Part shown: one piece after another, positions 51,712-63,448 of the stretch
Layout of the letters: each line of letters begins with the position of its first letter
Position numbering within the stretch: position 1 is the first letter of the stretch
Assembly (NCBI RefSeq): GCF_964030655.1
Contig: NZ_OZ034915.1
Span: forward strand, 682,001 to 746,000
Direction: 5' to 3'
DNA: 64,000 bases
Source: Spiroplasma endosymbiont of Poecilobothrus nobilitatus
GTDB lineage: Bacteria > Bacillota_I > Bacilli_A > Mycoplasmatales > Mycoplasmataceae
Translations under genes and position numbers: made by a program
The notes under the pieces: generated by a model
Database searches by the model: none
What the model was told of the DNA's origin: nothing
Seen by the model: the letters and a program-made list of their open reading frames with translations, nothing else

Positions 51712-52715
51712 ATGCAGGCATTAATTTTTCAAGGAAAAAATAAAATTGAATGAACCGAAACTAACGAGCCAATTATTAAAAAAGCAACAGATATTATTGT
51801 TAAAATTGAGGGATTTACTTTTTCACATGCGGATTATCGTCCATATTGGGGGCATGATAATATTGTTGTTCCTAACACAATTATGGGGCATGAAGGAGTC
51901 GGTGTCGTGACAGCCAATTGGAAGATGATGTTACAAAACTTAAAATTGGTGATCGCGTTGCAATTGGATGTGTTACTCATTGTAATATTTGTCAATGATG
52001 TGAACAAAAAGCATTTGCTAATTGTACTAATGGTGGTTTTATTTTGGTAACTAAAATTAATGGAACGCATGCTGAGTATGTTCGTGTTCCTTATGGGGAA
52101 AAAAGTGTTATTAAAATTCCAAAAACAATGAATTTAACTGATGCACCAATGTTAAGCGATGTGTTACCAACAGGATATGAAAATGTTATTAAAAAAATTG
52201 ATTTAAAACAAATTAATAATATTGCTATTATTGGTGATGGGCCAATTGGTTTAGGCATTTTATTATTATTAAATAAATATAATAAAAAAATTGATATTTA
52301 TGGTCATCATAGCCAAAAATTAAATTATTTTAAAAAAATGGGGGCGCATAAAATTTATTATAGTACTTTAACTACTTTTGATATTAAATATGATTTAGTA
52401 ATTGAATGTGTAGGTAATGACCGGGGTACTTTTGAACAGGCACAACAAATGATTAATTTTAATGGTACAATTATTACAATTGGTGTTTTTAAAAAACCAG
52501 TTGTCTTTAACTTACAACAATTATGAAATCAAAATATTACTATTCATACCGGAATTTTAAATTGTTATACTTTAAAAGAACTTGTATTAAAAATTGAAAA
52601 TAAAGAAATTATTCCGAAGTATTTAGTATCAAAAACTTTTAATAAAAATGAAGTGTTAAAAGCATATGAAACTTTTATGGAGACAGATATTTTTAAAGTT
52701 GTTGTGAAATTATAA
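51712..52715 (+). pseudogene. Zinc-type alcohol dehydrogenase, frameshifted
   Basis: ATG 51712; N-terminal part to 'MGHEGVGVVTA' in one frame, then a frame change near 51917-51924 into the rest ('DDVTKLKIGDRVAIGC', structural zinc cysteines CxxCxxC...C, NAD loop 'IGDGPIGLGI') to TAA 52713-52715. Apart from the indel it is well preserved, about 334 aa. A recent pseudogene, or a sequencing error at the G/A-rich spot. Substrate unknown. Confidence 0.85.
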
Positions 52716-52744
52716 CAAGCAATAGAATAGGGCGAAGGAAAGAA

Positions 52745-53731
52745 ATGGGTTTTTTTCAAAAATTAAAAGCAAAACGTGAAGAAAAAAAACAAATTAAATT
52801 AGAAAAGGCTTTACGAAAAACACGTTTAATCTTTTCTAATGATATTAAAAAATTAGCACATAAGTATAAAGAATATGATGATAAATACTTAGAAGAATTA
52901 GAAGAAATTTTAATTGCAAGTGATATGGGAATGAATATGGTTTTACAAATTACTAATCAAATTCGTAAAAAAGTACGAAAAGGTTGAAGCATTGAAGACA
53001 CGAATGATTATTTGGTTGAAGTAATTATGGATTTATATAATGACCCAAAAAGTAAACAAAATAAATTAAATATTAAAGACCAGCGATTAAATGTTATTTT
53101 AATGGTTGGTGTTAATGGCGCCGGTAAGACAACAACTATTGCTAAATTAACAAAACAATTTATTGACCAAAAGAAAAAGGTCCTATTAGTTGCTGGTGAT
53201 ACTTTTCGGGCAGGGGCGGTTGAACAATTAAACCAATGAGCAGAACGTTTAGATGTTAACATTGTTAAACCGTTAAAAGAAGGTCAAGATCCAGCTAGTG
53301 TTATTTATGATGGAATAGTTAAAGGAAAAAAAGAACAAGTTGATATTATTATTATTGATACAGCTGGGCGTTTACAAAATAAAGTTAATTTAATGAATGA
53401 ATTAAATAAAATTAATCGTATTATTAAACGCGAAATTCCCGATGCTCCACATGAAACCTTATTAGTAATTGACGGGGTTACTGGTCAAAATGGTATTTCG
53501 CAAGCAAAGAATTTTTCGGAGGTAACCGATGTTAGCGGGATTGTTTTAACAAAAATGGATGGTACGGCTAAGGGGGGCGTTGTTTTAGCGATTAAGGATC
53601 AATTAAATATTCCCGTTAAGTTAATTGGCTTGGGTGAGCAACCAACTGATTTACAAGAATTTGATATTGAGCAATATATTTATAATTTGACCAAAGATTT
53701 ATTTAACAAGAATGAAGTGGAAATAGAATAA
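52745..53731 (+). CDS. ftsY: Signal recognition particle receptor FtsY
   Basis: 328 aa; short charged N-terminus, NG GTPase domain with '[10 protein letters not shown]' (from residue 122), '[12 protein letters not shown]', 'DTAGR' (from residue 205), '[10 protein letters not shown]'. Docks SRP-ribosome complexes at the membrane. Overlaps ylxM by one base (TAATG). Confidence 0.97.
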
Positions 53732-54051
53732 TGAAAGATTTGGAAAAATCAAATGAGTTAATTCTTTTATATGAATTATATCGGGAATTATTAACAACAA
53801 AGCAAAGAGAATATTTTGAATTATATTTTTTTGATGATTATTCATTAAGTGAAATTGCGGGGTTAAAAAATGTTTCGCGTAATGCTGTTTATGATTCATT
53901 GGTAAAAATTACAAATGCTTTGCATAAATTTGAAAATAACTTACAATTAGGTTATAAGCAGCATCAACGAGGTATCATTTATCAAGAATTTGAAAATATT
54001 AAGGAATGTGCTGGGTTAATAAAAAAATTAAAAAAAATTGATAGTGATTAA
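53731..54051 (+). CDS. ylxM: SRP-associated HTH protein YlxM
   Basis: 106 aa. 'LTTKQREYFELYFFDDYSLS' and 'NVSRNAVYDSL' are the family signature. YlxM binds SRP components in Gram-positives. Coupled to ftsY by the TAATG overlap. Confidence 0.92.
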   Translation: MKDLEKSNELILLYELYRELLTTKQREYFELYFFDDYSLSEIAGLKNVSRNAVYDSLVKITNALHKFENNLQLGYKQHQRGIIYQEFENIKECAGLIKKLKKIDSD

Positions 54052-54063
54052 GGAGAAACTAAA

Positions 54064-54864
54064 ATGAATATTTTAATGATTGGTGATATTTATGCACAAG
54101 CTGGACGGACAGCTGTTAATAAATATTTGCCACAAATAATAAAAAAATATAAGCTTGATTTAATTATTACAAATGGTGAAAATACTACCCATGGGAAATC
54201 ATTATCAAAGCATCATTATAATGAATTAAAAGAAATGGGGATTAATATTATTACTTCCGGAAATCATATTTTTCGTAATCCAGAAGTTTTAAATTATATT
54301 GAGGAAGTAAATGATTTATTAAAACCAGCAAATATGAATTCGTTTACACCGGGGAAAGGAACAGTTGTTGTTAAGAATAATAATAAAAAAATTCGTGTGA
54401 CTAATTTAATGGGTCGTAGTTTTATGGGACCAGTAGATAATCCATACACAATTTTTGAAGAAATTATTAATAATGATGATAGTGAGCTTCATTTTGTTGA
54501 TTTTCATGCCGAAGCTAGTGCAGAAAAATTAGCTTTTGCTTGGAATTATGATGGTATTATTACTGGTTTTTTTGGAACGCACACTCATGTTCAAACAGCA
54601 GATAATCGAATATTACCAAAAGGAACAGCATATATTACTGATGTTGGGATGTGTGGTAGTTATAATTCAATTATTGGTGCAAATCCAGAAGAAATTATTC
54701 TTAAGGAAAAAACTGGTTTACCAGTGCGTTTTGAACCAGCAGCTGAAAATGATAAATTAATTTTTTCAGCAGTATGATTACAAGTAGATGATAAAACTAA
54801 CCAAGCAGTGAAAATTGAACGAATTTTAATTAATCCAGAAAATGAAACTGATTTTTTAGGATAA
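54064..54864 (+). CDS. ymdB: YmdB-family metallophosphoesterase
   Basis: 266 aa; 'IGDIYAQAGR', 'TNGENTTHGKS', 'SGNHIF', 'DFHAEASAEK', 'GTHTHVQTAD' give the complete metal-binding set. The family (cAMP-phosphodiesterase-like) affects biofilm and gene regulation in Bacillus; the role in mollicutes is unknown. Confidence 0.92.
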
Positions 54865-54880
54865 TAAAGGAGTATCTTAA

Positions 54881-55819
54881 ATGACTAGTTTAATTAAAAC
54901 GAATGTAATCATTATTGTTGTTTGTATTATTCTAGGAATTTTTTTGTGTTGTTATTTTTTTCTACGTTGTTATCGTCTTTTAAGCAAGAAAACAAAACGA
55001 GGAGAAATTCAATTACCTGAATATATCGAACATAAAAACTTTATTACTTCTGATCAATATGAATTATCAACATTAGTAACAATTGATAAAGCTGGTCAGG
55101 ATATTATTTTAGCAGTTCATGATTTATACGGCAGTAAGGAAAATTTTGCTGGTTTAATTAATAATGAAATATGAGCTAATCATAAAGTTTCAGTAATTGC
55201 TTTTAATCAACGCAATGTCGTAGATAATGTGCCAACTAGTATTAAAAATGTTGGAGTTTTAGTGAATGATATTATTGACGTAATTACAGCTTTAAAAAAT
55301 AAATATGAACAACAAAGAATTGTTTTATTATTAGAAGGATTTTCATGTGGTTTAATTAATTTGTTATTGAAACAAAAACAATTAATTGAAAAAGTTATTT
55401 TTGTTAATCCAATTACAAATTTAAATGGAATAAGATTTTCAATGATTAGTAAAATTGGGATTGGATTTGGTTTTTTATTTAATTTAAACAAAACTCTTAA
55501 AATTCATATTGATTATCAACTTTTAAGTCAAAATAAAGACTATAGTACTTTAATGATGGAAAAAGAACAAACTTATTTTTTAAATCAAATTTTACAATTC
55601 AATTATCTTAATAAAAAGATAGTAAAACAAATTAATAATATTAAAGTAAAAACTTTAATATTACAAGCAGAGGCTGATAAATTTTATGATGCAAAACAAG
55701 TAACTTTAATTAATAATGGACTAGTTAAAATAAAAAAAATTGAGACAGCAAAACATTACTTATTCACTAATCAAAATATTAGTGCTGAAATTATTACCGA
55801 AATAATTAATTTAAATTAA
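54881..55819 (+). CDS. Membrane-anchored alpha/beta hydrolase
   Basis: 312 aa. One N-terminal membrane helix (residues about 8-30), then an alpha/beta hydrolase-like domain with the nucleophile elbow 'GFSCG' (GxSxG) and a late His in 'TAKHYLF'. 'ILQAEADKFYD' supplies the usual Asp strand. Likely lipase/esterase or peptidase-like; substrate unknown. Last gene of the ftsY-ylxM-ymdB run. Confidence 0.75.
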
Positions 55820-55870
55820 AATTAACTAATTTTTAAGTTATAATATATTTGTTGTCAAGTAACAACATAA

Positions 55871-55987
55871 AACTTATTCAGAAGTGGTTAGTACGCTAAG
55901 CAATGATCCACTAGCAACCCTATATTTAACTAGAAGGTGCTTTTAGCAGGGCAAAATGATATGCTACCAATAAGATTTATTAGTTAT
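55871..55987 (+). promoter_or_regulatory. SAM-I-type riboswitch aptamer upstream of metK
   Basis: P1: AACTTATT (55871-55878) with AATAAG-TT (from 55979). P2: AGTGG (55883-55887) with CCACT (55908-55912), containing a TTAG/CTAA inner stem and an ATGA bend like the SAM-I kink-turn. Then GCAACC (55914-55919), the P3 strand GGTGC (55936-55940) and P4 TAGCA (55944-55948)/TGCTA (55972-55976). This four-stem order with GCAACC and GGTGC fits SAM-I. Found by eye; no covariance check. Confidence 0.7.
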
Positions 55988-56036
55988 TAAATAGAACTTA
56001 ACTATTAATTTATATGTAAACATATTGTTATTAATG

Positions 56037-56062
56037 CCACATTATTCTGATGTGGTTTTATT
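56037..56062 (+). terminator. Regulated terminator before metK
   Basis: Stem CCACAT (56037-56042) / ATGTGG (56050-56055), followed by TTTTATTT. It lies 20 bp before the metK ATG and is the natural expression platform of the aptamer: SAM binding would favour termination. Confidence 0.7.
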
Positions 56063-56083
56063 TATGATTAAGGAGAAGAAAAG

Positions 56084-57235
56084 ATGGGAAAAGAGCGAAT
56101 TTTATTTACATCAGAATCAGTATCAGAAGGACACCCTGATAAGATTTGTGATCAAATTTCAGATGCTGTTTTAGATGCATGCTTAAAAGAAGACCCTTTA
56201 TCACGGGTAGCATGTGAATGCTTTATTACAACCAACCGGGTTATTATTGGCGGTGAGATTACTACAAAAGCAAAAGTTGATTATGTTAATGTGGCGCGTA
56301 AGGTGTTAAAAGAAATTGGTTATAATGATGCAGAATGAGGAATTGATTGACAAACTTGTGAAGTTGAAATATTAGTTAAAACACAATCACCAGATATTTC
56401 TCTTGGCGTTGATAAAGCTGGAGCTGGTGATCAAGGAATCATGTTTGGTTATGCAACAAATGAATCAGATAATTATATGCCGTTAGCAATTTCTATTGCT
56501 CATGCTTTAGTAAAGCGAGCAAGTATGCTACGTAAAAAAGGAATGTTTATTGGGGCACGACCAGATATGAAATCACAAGTAACATTAGACTTAACTAATG
56601 TTAAACATATTTATATTGATACAATCTTAATGTCAATTCAGCATGATGAAGATATTGATGAAGCTAAATTTAAACATTTTGTTATTACGGGAATTATGGA
56701 ACCAGTTGTGCAAGAATTTAAAATGAATTTAGATTTTAAAGTTTTAATTAATCCAACTGGTCGATTTGTAATTGGTGGACCAAAAGGTGATGCTGGGTTA
56801 GCGGGGCGAAAAATTATTGTTGATACATATGGTGGCTATGCACGGCATGGCGGTGGTGCTTTTTCGGGAAAAGATGGAACAAAAGTTGATCGTTCAGCAG
56901 CATATATGGCCCGTTATGTTGCAAAGAATATTGTTGCGGCAGGATTAAGTGAACGATGTGAGATTCAATTATCTTATGCGATTGGAGTTGCTGAACCAAT
57001 TTCAATTTTTGTTGAAACATTTGGAACTAATTTTGTTGCAAATGATATTATATTAAAGGCGATTAAAGAAAATTTTGATTTTCGTCCCCAAGGAATGATT
57101 GAAACATTAGATTTACAAAAACCAATTTATCAACAAACGGCAACTTATGGGCATTTTGGTCGTTACCACACTGAACTACCATGAGAAAAATTAGATAAAG
57201 TTCAAAGTTTAATAAAATATTTACCAGTTGTTTAA
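56084..57235 (+). CDS. metK: S-adenosylmethionine synthetase
   Basis: 383 aa. '[20 protein letters not shown]', '[16 protein letters not shown]', 'GGAFSGKD' and '[18 protein letters not shown]' are family hallmarks. TGA-coded Trp at 56336. ATG after AAGGAGAAG. Controlled by the leader just upstream. Confidence 0.98.
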
Positions 57236-57278
57236 TTTTTAGATATAATTAACATAAAGAATAAGAGGAGAAAAACTA

Positions 57279-58100
57279 ATGAAGTATAAGTTAATTGCTC
57301 TTGATTTGGATGGTACAACAGCAAGTAGAAATCGAATTTCAAAGCAAAATGTTGCAGCAATTAAGTGGGCATTGGCAAAAGGGATTAAAGTGATTATTGC
57401 AACTGGGCGTAGTATTGGTGCAATTAGAAAAGTTGCAAAAAAATTAGGCATTATTGAAAATAAAATGCCAGTAATTGGTTTTAATGGTGGCATAATTTAT
57501 GATTTTGCGAAAGAAAAAATTATTCAACAAAATGTTTTTTCTAATGATGAATTAATCAATGTTTTTTATCTTGCTAATGAGTGTAAAATTCAATTATGAG
57601 CATATTCAGTTAAGAATGAACATTTTGCTTATGTTAATACTAAGCATAGTTTGATGACTAAATGAATGAGTTTTCACACAAAACGAAAAATAATATTAGT
57701 GCATGATCCTACTACTTTATATGACCAATCTTACAAGTTTGTTGTTAGTGGTAAAAAAGAGAATGTTCTAAAATTTAAAGCAAAACTTTTAGTAAAATAT
57801 GAATTTAATATTTTTGATTGGTCATATTTGCCAAGCCAAAGTTTAAATTTAGAAATTAGTCCAAAGGGTAGTGACAAAAAAGATGCCTTAGAATATCTTG
57901 CTAAAATATATAATATTCAACCAGCAGAAGTGATTGCAATGGGTGATGGTTCAAATGATTATGAAATGTTAAAATGAGCTGGCGTTGGAATTGCGATGGG
58001 AAATGCTAAAGCGGATATTAAAACTATTTCTGATGATACAACTGCCCATTATCGTCGCTCAGGAGTAGCAAAAGCAATTAATAAATATTTTAAAAAATAA
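57279..58100 (+). CDS. HAD-superfamily phosphatase (Cof type), third copy
   Basis: 273 aa. 'LDLDGTTA' (Asp9, Asp11), 'IATGRS', 'AMGDGSNDYEML'. Related to the two at 41.7-43.4 kb but more distant. Followed by a terminator. Confidence 0.88.
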
Positions 58101-58133
58101 AAAATATCATCAAAACTATTGATATTTTTTTTG
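58101..58133 (+). terminator. Terminator after the third HAD gene
   Basis: Stem AAAATATCA / TGATATTTT followed by a T run. Confidence 0.85.
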
Positions 58134-58215
58134 TTTTTTTTATAATTAATGTGGTCGTAATTTAAAAACAAAAAGTTTAATATAACTAAACAAAATTACC
58201 AAAGGAGGGTTGTCT

Positions 58216-58749
58216 ATGCTACTAGGAGAGAAAATTAAACTATTACGTCAAAAAAATAATTTAACAATTGAAGAATTAGCAAATCGTTGTGAATTAACGA
58301 AAGGATTTATTAGCCAACTTGAACGCGATATTTCTTCTACGAGTATTGAAACACTAGAAAGTATTTTAGAAGTTTTAGGCACCAACTTAGCAGATTTTTT
58401 TAAACAAGAAAAAAATAGAAAATTCGTTTATGCAGCAGAAGAACATTATGAAGTTGAGCAAAATGATTATCGAATTGAATGATTAGTTCCTAATGCGCAA
58501 GTAAATGAATTAGAACCAATTTTAATTAAAATAAAGCCGCAAGGAGAAACAGAACGGATATTACCATTTGAGGGTCAGATTTTTGGTTATGTTTTAAAAG
58601 GGACAGTGTTAGTTTATTATGGGCAAAAAGTACAAACAGCACATACTCGTGATAGTTTTTATTTATATGGTAATAATCAACACTATTTAAAAAATGAAAC
58701 AAATGAAATTGTTGAGGTATTATGAATTTCAACACCACCAATATTTTAA
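58216..58749 (+). CDS. XRE-family regulator with cupin domain
   Basis: 177 aa. ATG 58216 after AAAGGAGGG; an in-frame TTG at 58210 is possible. HTH at residues 5-60 ('IKLLRQKNNLTIEELANRC', 'FISQLERD'), C-terminal cupin strands. XRE-cupin proteins next to potABCD usually repress polyamine or amino-acid genes when the effector binds the cupin. It starts the pot unit, 24 bp before potA. Confidence 0.88.
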
Positions 58750-58773
58750 AAGATTAGAAAAGGAGCAGGAGCA

Positions 58774-59826
58774 TTGGAAACAAATATTTTAGAGTTACGA
58801 AACATTTCAAAACAATATGAAGGAAAAGTGGTTTTGAAAGGAATTAACTTAAACATTAAAGAAGGAGAATTTGTCACATTACTAGGACCATCAGGATGCG
58901 GAAAAACAACAACATTAAGAATTATTGCTGGATTTGAACAACCTAATAGTGGGGAATTATTATTTTTAGGAAAAGACTATTTAAAAACGCCAGTTCATAA
59001 ACGAGAAGTTAATACTGTTTTTCAAAATTATGCTTTATTTCCGCATTTAACTGTTTTTGATAATATTGCTTATGGTTTAAAAGTTAAACGCAATAAGTAT
59101 GATGTTATTGAAACTGAAGTAAATAAATTTTTACAATTGGTAGGATTAGAAGGTTTTGAAGATAAAACAGTTGAACAATTATCGGGTGGTCAACGCCAGC
59201 GCGTTGCATTAGCACGAGCATTAATTAACAAGCCAAAGGTTTTGTTATTAGATGAACCAATGGCTGCATTAGATGTTAAGCTGCGAAAAAAAATGCAATC
59301 AGAATTAAAAACTTTGCAAGGAGAAATTGGAATTACTTTTATTTTAGTAACGCATGATCAAGAAGAAGCATTAACATTGTCTGATCGTATTATTGTAATG
59401 AATGATGGAGCAATTCAACAGGTTGGAACACCAGCGGAAATTTATAATGAACCAGAAAATTTATGAACAGCACAATTTATTGGTGACTCAAATATTATTT
59501 CAAATGCAATTTTTATTAAAGATAATTTAGTAGAAATTGATGGCAAAAAAATTGTTTGTGTTGACCGTGGATTTGGTGAAAATGAAGACCAAATTGATAT
59601 TATTATTCGTCCTGAAGATATTGACATTGTTCAAGTTGGAAAAGGATTCTTCACAGGAACAGTTAAAATAGTTAATTTTAAAGGAGTTCATTGGGAAATT
59701 ATTGTTAAATGTAAAGAACAAAAATATTTAATTCATTCAACAGATAGAGTTGAAGAAGGTGATCAAGTTGATATTTCGTGAAATGTTGAAGATATTCATG
59801 TTATGTGGAAAGAGATTGATGATTAA
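58774..59826 (+). CDS. potA: Spermidine/putrescine ABC transporter ATPase PotA
   Basis: 350 aa, TTG start after AAAAGGAGCAGGAG. Walker A 'GPSGCGKTT' (residues 38-46), signature 'LSGGQRQR' (from 136), Walker B '[11 protein letters not shown]', and a C-terminal TOBE-like regulatory domain. TGA-coded Trp at 59464. Confidence 0.95.
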
Positions 59827-59835
59827 GGAGCAACA

Positions 59836-60807
59836 ATGATGGAAAACAAAAATATTTATGCAAAAAAAGGTAAAGGATGATTTAAAAAACAAGGTAGTAA
59901 AATTAAATCAATTAGTCAACATTTTGCCGCTTGATGCCGAACAAAATATTTAAACATTTCTTATCATGCAAAACAAAACAAATGGTTTAAAAGAGGACTC
60001 AATCCAATTTTATGGCCACACCTTATTATTATGATTTTATTAATTGTTGTACCATTATTAATTATTTTATTATATTCTTTTATCCAACCAACGGGAAATA
60101 GTTTAGTTTTTGAAATTAATTTTAAAAATTTTGTAACTTTTTTTTCAGAGCAAAAATTTGTTATTGCATTATTCTTAGCTTTAGGATATTCATTAATTGC
60201 GGCCTTAATTGCAATTGTGATTGCTTATCCAGTTGCTTATGTGATGGCATTTTGTAAATCAAAACTATTGTCAAAAAATATTTGAATTTTAGTAACCTTA
60301 CCAATTTGAATTAATATGTTACTAAAAATTATTGGATTACAAACAATGTTTAATATTATTGCTCCAAGTTTACTTGGAACACCAATTTCGGTTGTTATTG
60401 GAATGGTGTATGCATTTTTACCATTTGTAATTTTACCAATTTATAATAGTTTAGATAAAATTGATACATCATTAATTGAAGCTTCAAAAGATTTGGGAGC
60501 AAATGGTTTTAAAACATTTTGAAAAGTTATTTTTCGTCAATCAATCCCAGGAATTATTGCAGGTGGAACATTATTATTAGTGCAAGCAGCAACTTCGTTA
60601 ATTATTGTTAAATTTATGGGAAATGGTCGAATTAATTTAATTGTTGATGTAATTGAAGCATATTTCTTTAAAGGAGAAAACTTTGGAATTGGCGCAGCAA
60701 TCTCAGTTGTCTTATCCCTTATTGTTTTTTTAATTATTGTGCTATCAAATTCATTATCAAAATATTTTGAAACAAGAAAGGGGCGTCGCAATGAAAAAGT
60801 TTTTTAA
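59836..60807 (+). CDS. potB: Spermidine/putrescine permease PotB
   Basis: 323 aa. ATG 59836 (or the ATG 3 bases later) after AAGGAGC. A basic N-terminal extension of about 55 residues precedes six membrane helices; the EAA loop '[19 protein letters not shown]' contacts PotA. Overlaps potCD by 17 bp. Confidence 0.93.
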
Positions 60808-63379
60808 ATCATCTTATATGGCATTAATTATGTTATTTATTTATATTCCAATTATGATTTTAATTTTATTTTCATTTAATAGTGGTGAAAGTATGAGTAT
60901 TTTTAATGATTTTTCTGATCGTTGGTATAAACAACTTGCTAGTGAGAAACCTTTTTTACAAAGTATTATTGTGTCAGTTTTTGCAGCAGTAATTGCAACT
61001 GTCGTGTCAGTTATTATTGGCACTTTAGCTGCAATTGGATTAAGTCGAGCACGGCTAGTTACACAAAAAATGACATTATCAATTACTAATATTCCATTAA
61101 TTAACGCTGATATTATTACAGCTGTTTCGTTGATGATGTTATTTATTGCTTTAGGAGCAAATTTTGGAATGTTAACATTAGTTTTAGCACATATTTCATT
61201 TGATGTTCCATATGTAATTATTACAGTATTACCACGCTTACGGAAAGTTGATCCAAAATTAATTGAAGCTTCACTAGATTTAGGCGCAAAGCCCTCACAA
61301 ACTTTGCGAAAAATTATTTTACCAATTTTAAAACCATCAATTGCTGCAGCTGCAGCAATTGCTTTTGCAATTAGTTTTGATGACTTTATTATTTCTTATT
61401 TTACTGGTGGTGACGATGTCAATGTTGCAACTTTTATTTATACAATGAAAAGAATTAAACCTTTTATTAATGCTTTTGGTACCATTTGTATTGCAATTAT
61501 TGGGGTTATTATTATTGGATGAAATGGGTGAAATGTTTATAAAATTAATTATAATAAATTTCGCCGAGAAATGTTAAAAGGAACTTATAAAGATAAAGAT
61601 ATTATGCGCTATGAAAAGAAATTAGCTTTCCTTTATCATCAATTAAATAATAAAAAAATTAATAATGAAAAACAAAAAGAACAATTACGTTGAAAAATTG
61701 TTAAACTAGAAAAAAAATATGATAAAAGTGTTTTATGAATTAAGAATAAAAAACAAACTTTTATTGAACGGCAAGAAACTAAAGAAAATATTAATAAAAT
61801 ATCACGGAAAAAATTCCGCTGATTGGCAAAAAGTTGAAAGCCATTATCATTAGCAACGATTTCAGTTGGTTCAATTGCTTTGCTAACAGCAGTTTATATT
61901 AAAAATAATATTTATGATTTAGCAGTAGCAAATTGAGGCGAATATATTACTTCAGATTTAATTGGCAAGTTTGAAAAAAAATATAATGTAAAAGTTAAAT
62001 ATAGTGTTTATGATAGTAATGAAACATTATATAACAAATTATATACGACACATTATGACGTGATGGTTCCAAGTGACTATATGGTTAATAAGTTAGCACA
62101 AGAAGGACGTTTAGAAGAAAATGATTATCAAAAATTAAATGATGTTGATAAAAATTTCAACATTATTAAACCTAATCTAAATTATCATGGACAAGATGTC
62201 AAAGAACGAACAATTGGGAATGAATATTTTAATTATTTAAATGTTGATGTAGCAACAGTACAAAAAACAAATCCAGAATTTTATCAAAATTGTATTGTTC
62301 CTTCTACTTTGGATCCAACAACAGCAAAATGTTTTGATAAAAATTATGCGGCATCATTAGCTGATGGATTATTAAATGTTTTAAATAAAAATAAACTGAA
62401 AGATGTTACTCAAAAAACAATTGTTAATTATAGTTTACCTTATTTTTGAGGAGAAGTATCACTTGTGATTAATCCAACAGAAAGTAACTTAAAATTTTTA
62501 GATGAGATGTTTGCTAAAACAAATCAAAATTTACCAACAACAGCTCAAGGCAAATTTGGTTATCAACGCGCAGAGTGAGAACCTAGTATAAAACGCGATC
62601 AAATTAAACTTAATGATGTTGAAAATAATAAGGTTATATCAAATGGAATTTCATGAGATATTTTATGACAAGCAGCCGCAGCAAATAAACGAGTTTTAAT
62701 TAATAATGATCAACGAAATTTATTTATGTTAACTACTGAAAAAAATTATTTCAAACCAGCACCAACAATGCAAATGGAAGTTGATCATGGTTACAACGAA
62801 TTAGCAACATTACTAAAACATAATAATGTTGCCTTAATGAATGATGAGTTAATCAATGCAGTTGGTGATGGACGTTTTGATTTTGCTTTTATGTATAATG
62901 GTGATGCAATTTATGCTGATACATTATTTGCTAAGAGTCATGAAAAAGCGAGGGGAACAAAATTAATTATTACCCGCCCACGAGCAACAAAGGCGTGAAC
63001 ACCAGAAACAGTTGAAGGAACTAACATTTGAAGTGAAAATATGGTTTTATCAAAAAATGCTAGAAATCAGGAGTTAGCTTATAAATTTATGAATTTTATT
63101 ATTCAAAATTCATCAGCATTAACAGAAGAAGCTAATTATACTTCACCATATCAACAAGTAATGGATTATGAAAATAATTATAATTATTATAGTAATGGTC
63201 ATAATCAAGAATCTGGCGCAATGATTAATTATCAACATGATTATGTTCCTGCGGCGAAACTTAATGAGAAGGGAATGTATGTTGCTCAACCAGAAATGGC
63301 CGATAGACCATTTGAAATAACTGATTTAGATGGTTATATATTAAATAAATATAATATTTTAATTGCTGGGAAAAACTAA
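60791..63379 (+). CDS. potCD: PotCD fusion: permease plus substrate-binding protein
   Basis: One frame of 862 aa with many TGA-coded Trp. Residues 1-255: PotC permease with the EAA loop 'EASLDLGAKPSQTLRKIILP'. Residues about 265-350: basic coiled-coil linker. About 353-371: an extra membrane helix ('LATISVGSIALLTAVYI'). About 375-862: PotD-like binding domain ('VANWGEYI', 'YDVMVPSDYMV', 'FMYNGDAIYAD'). The fusion keeps the binding protein tethered at the outer face of a cell without a wall; it is known from mollicutes. Confidence 0.93.
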
Positions 63380-63395
63380 TAATTATTTTAAAAAT

Positions 63396-63430
63396 AAAAA
63401 ATAGAAGTTAATTACTCCTATTTTTTTTAT
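63396..63430 (+). terminator. Terminator after the pot operon
   Basis: Stem AAAAAATAG / CTATTTTTT with T run. Confidence 0.75.
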
Positions 63431-63448
63431 TTTTTAACATTAAATTTT

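Noticed and set aside
60791-63379. PotCD fusion as a novel arrangement
   Set aside because: PotC-PotD fusion is already known from mollicutes; kept as annotation only.
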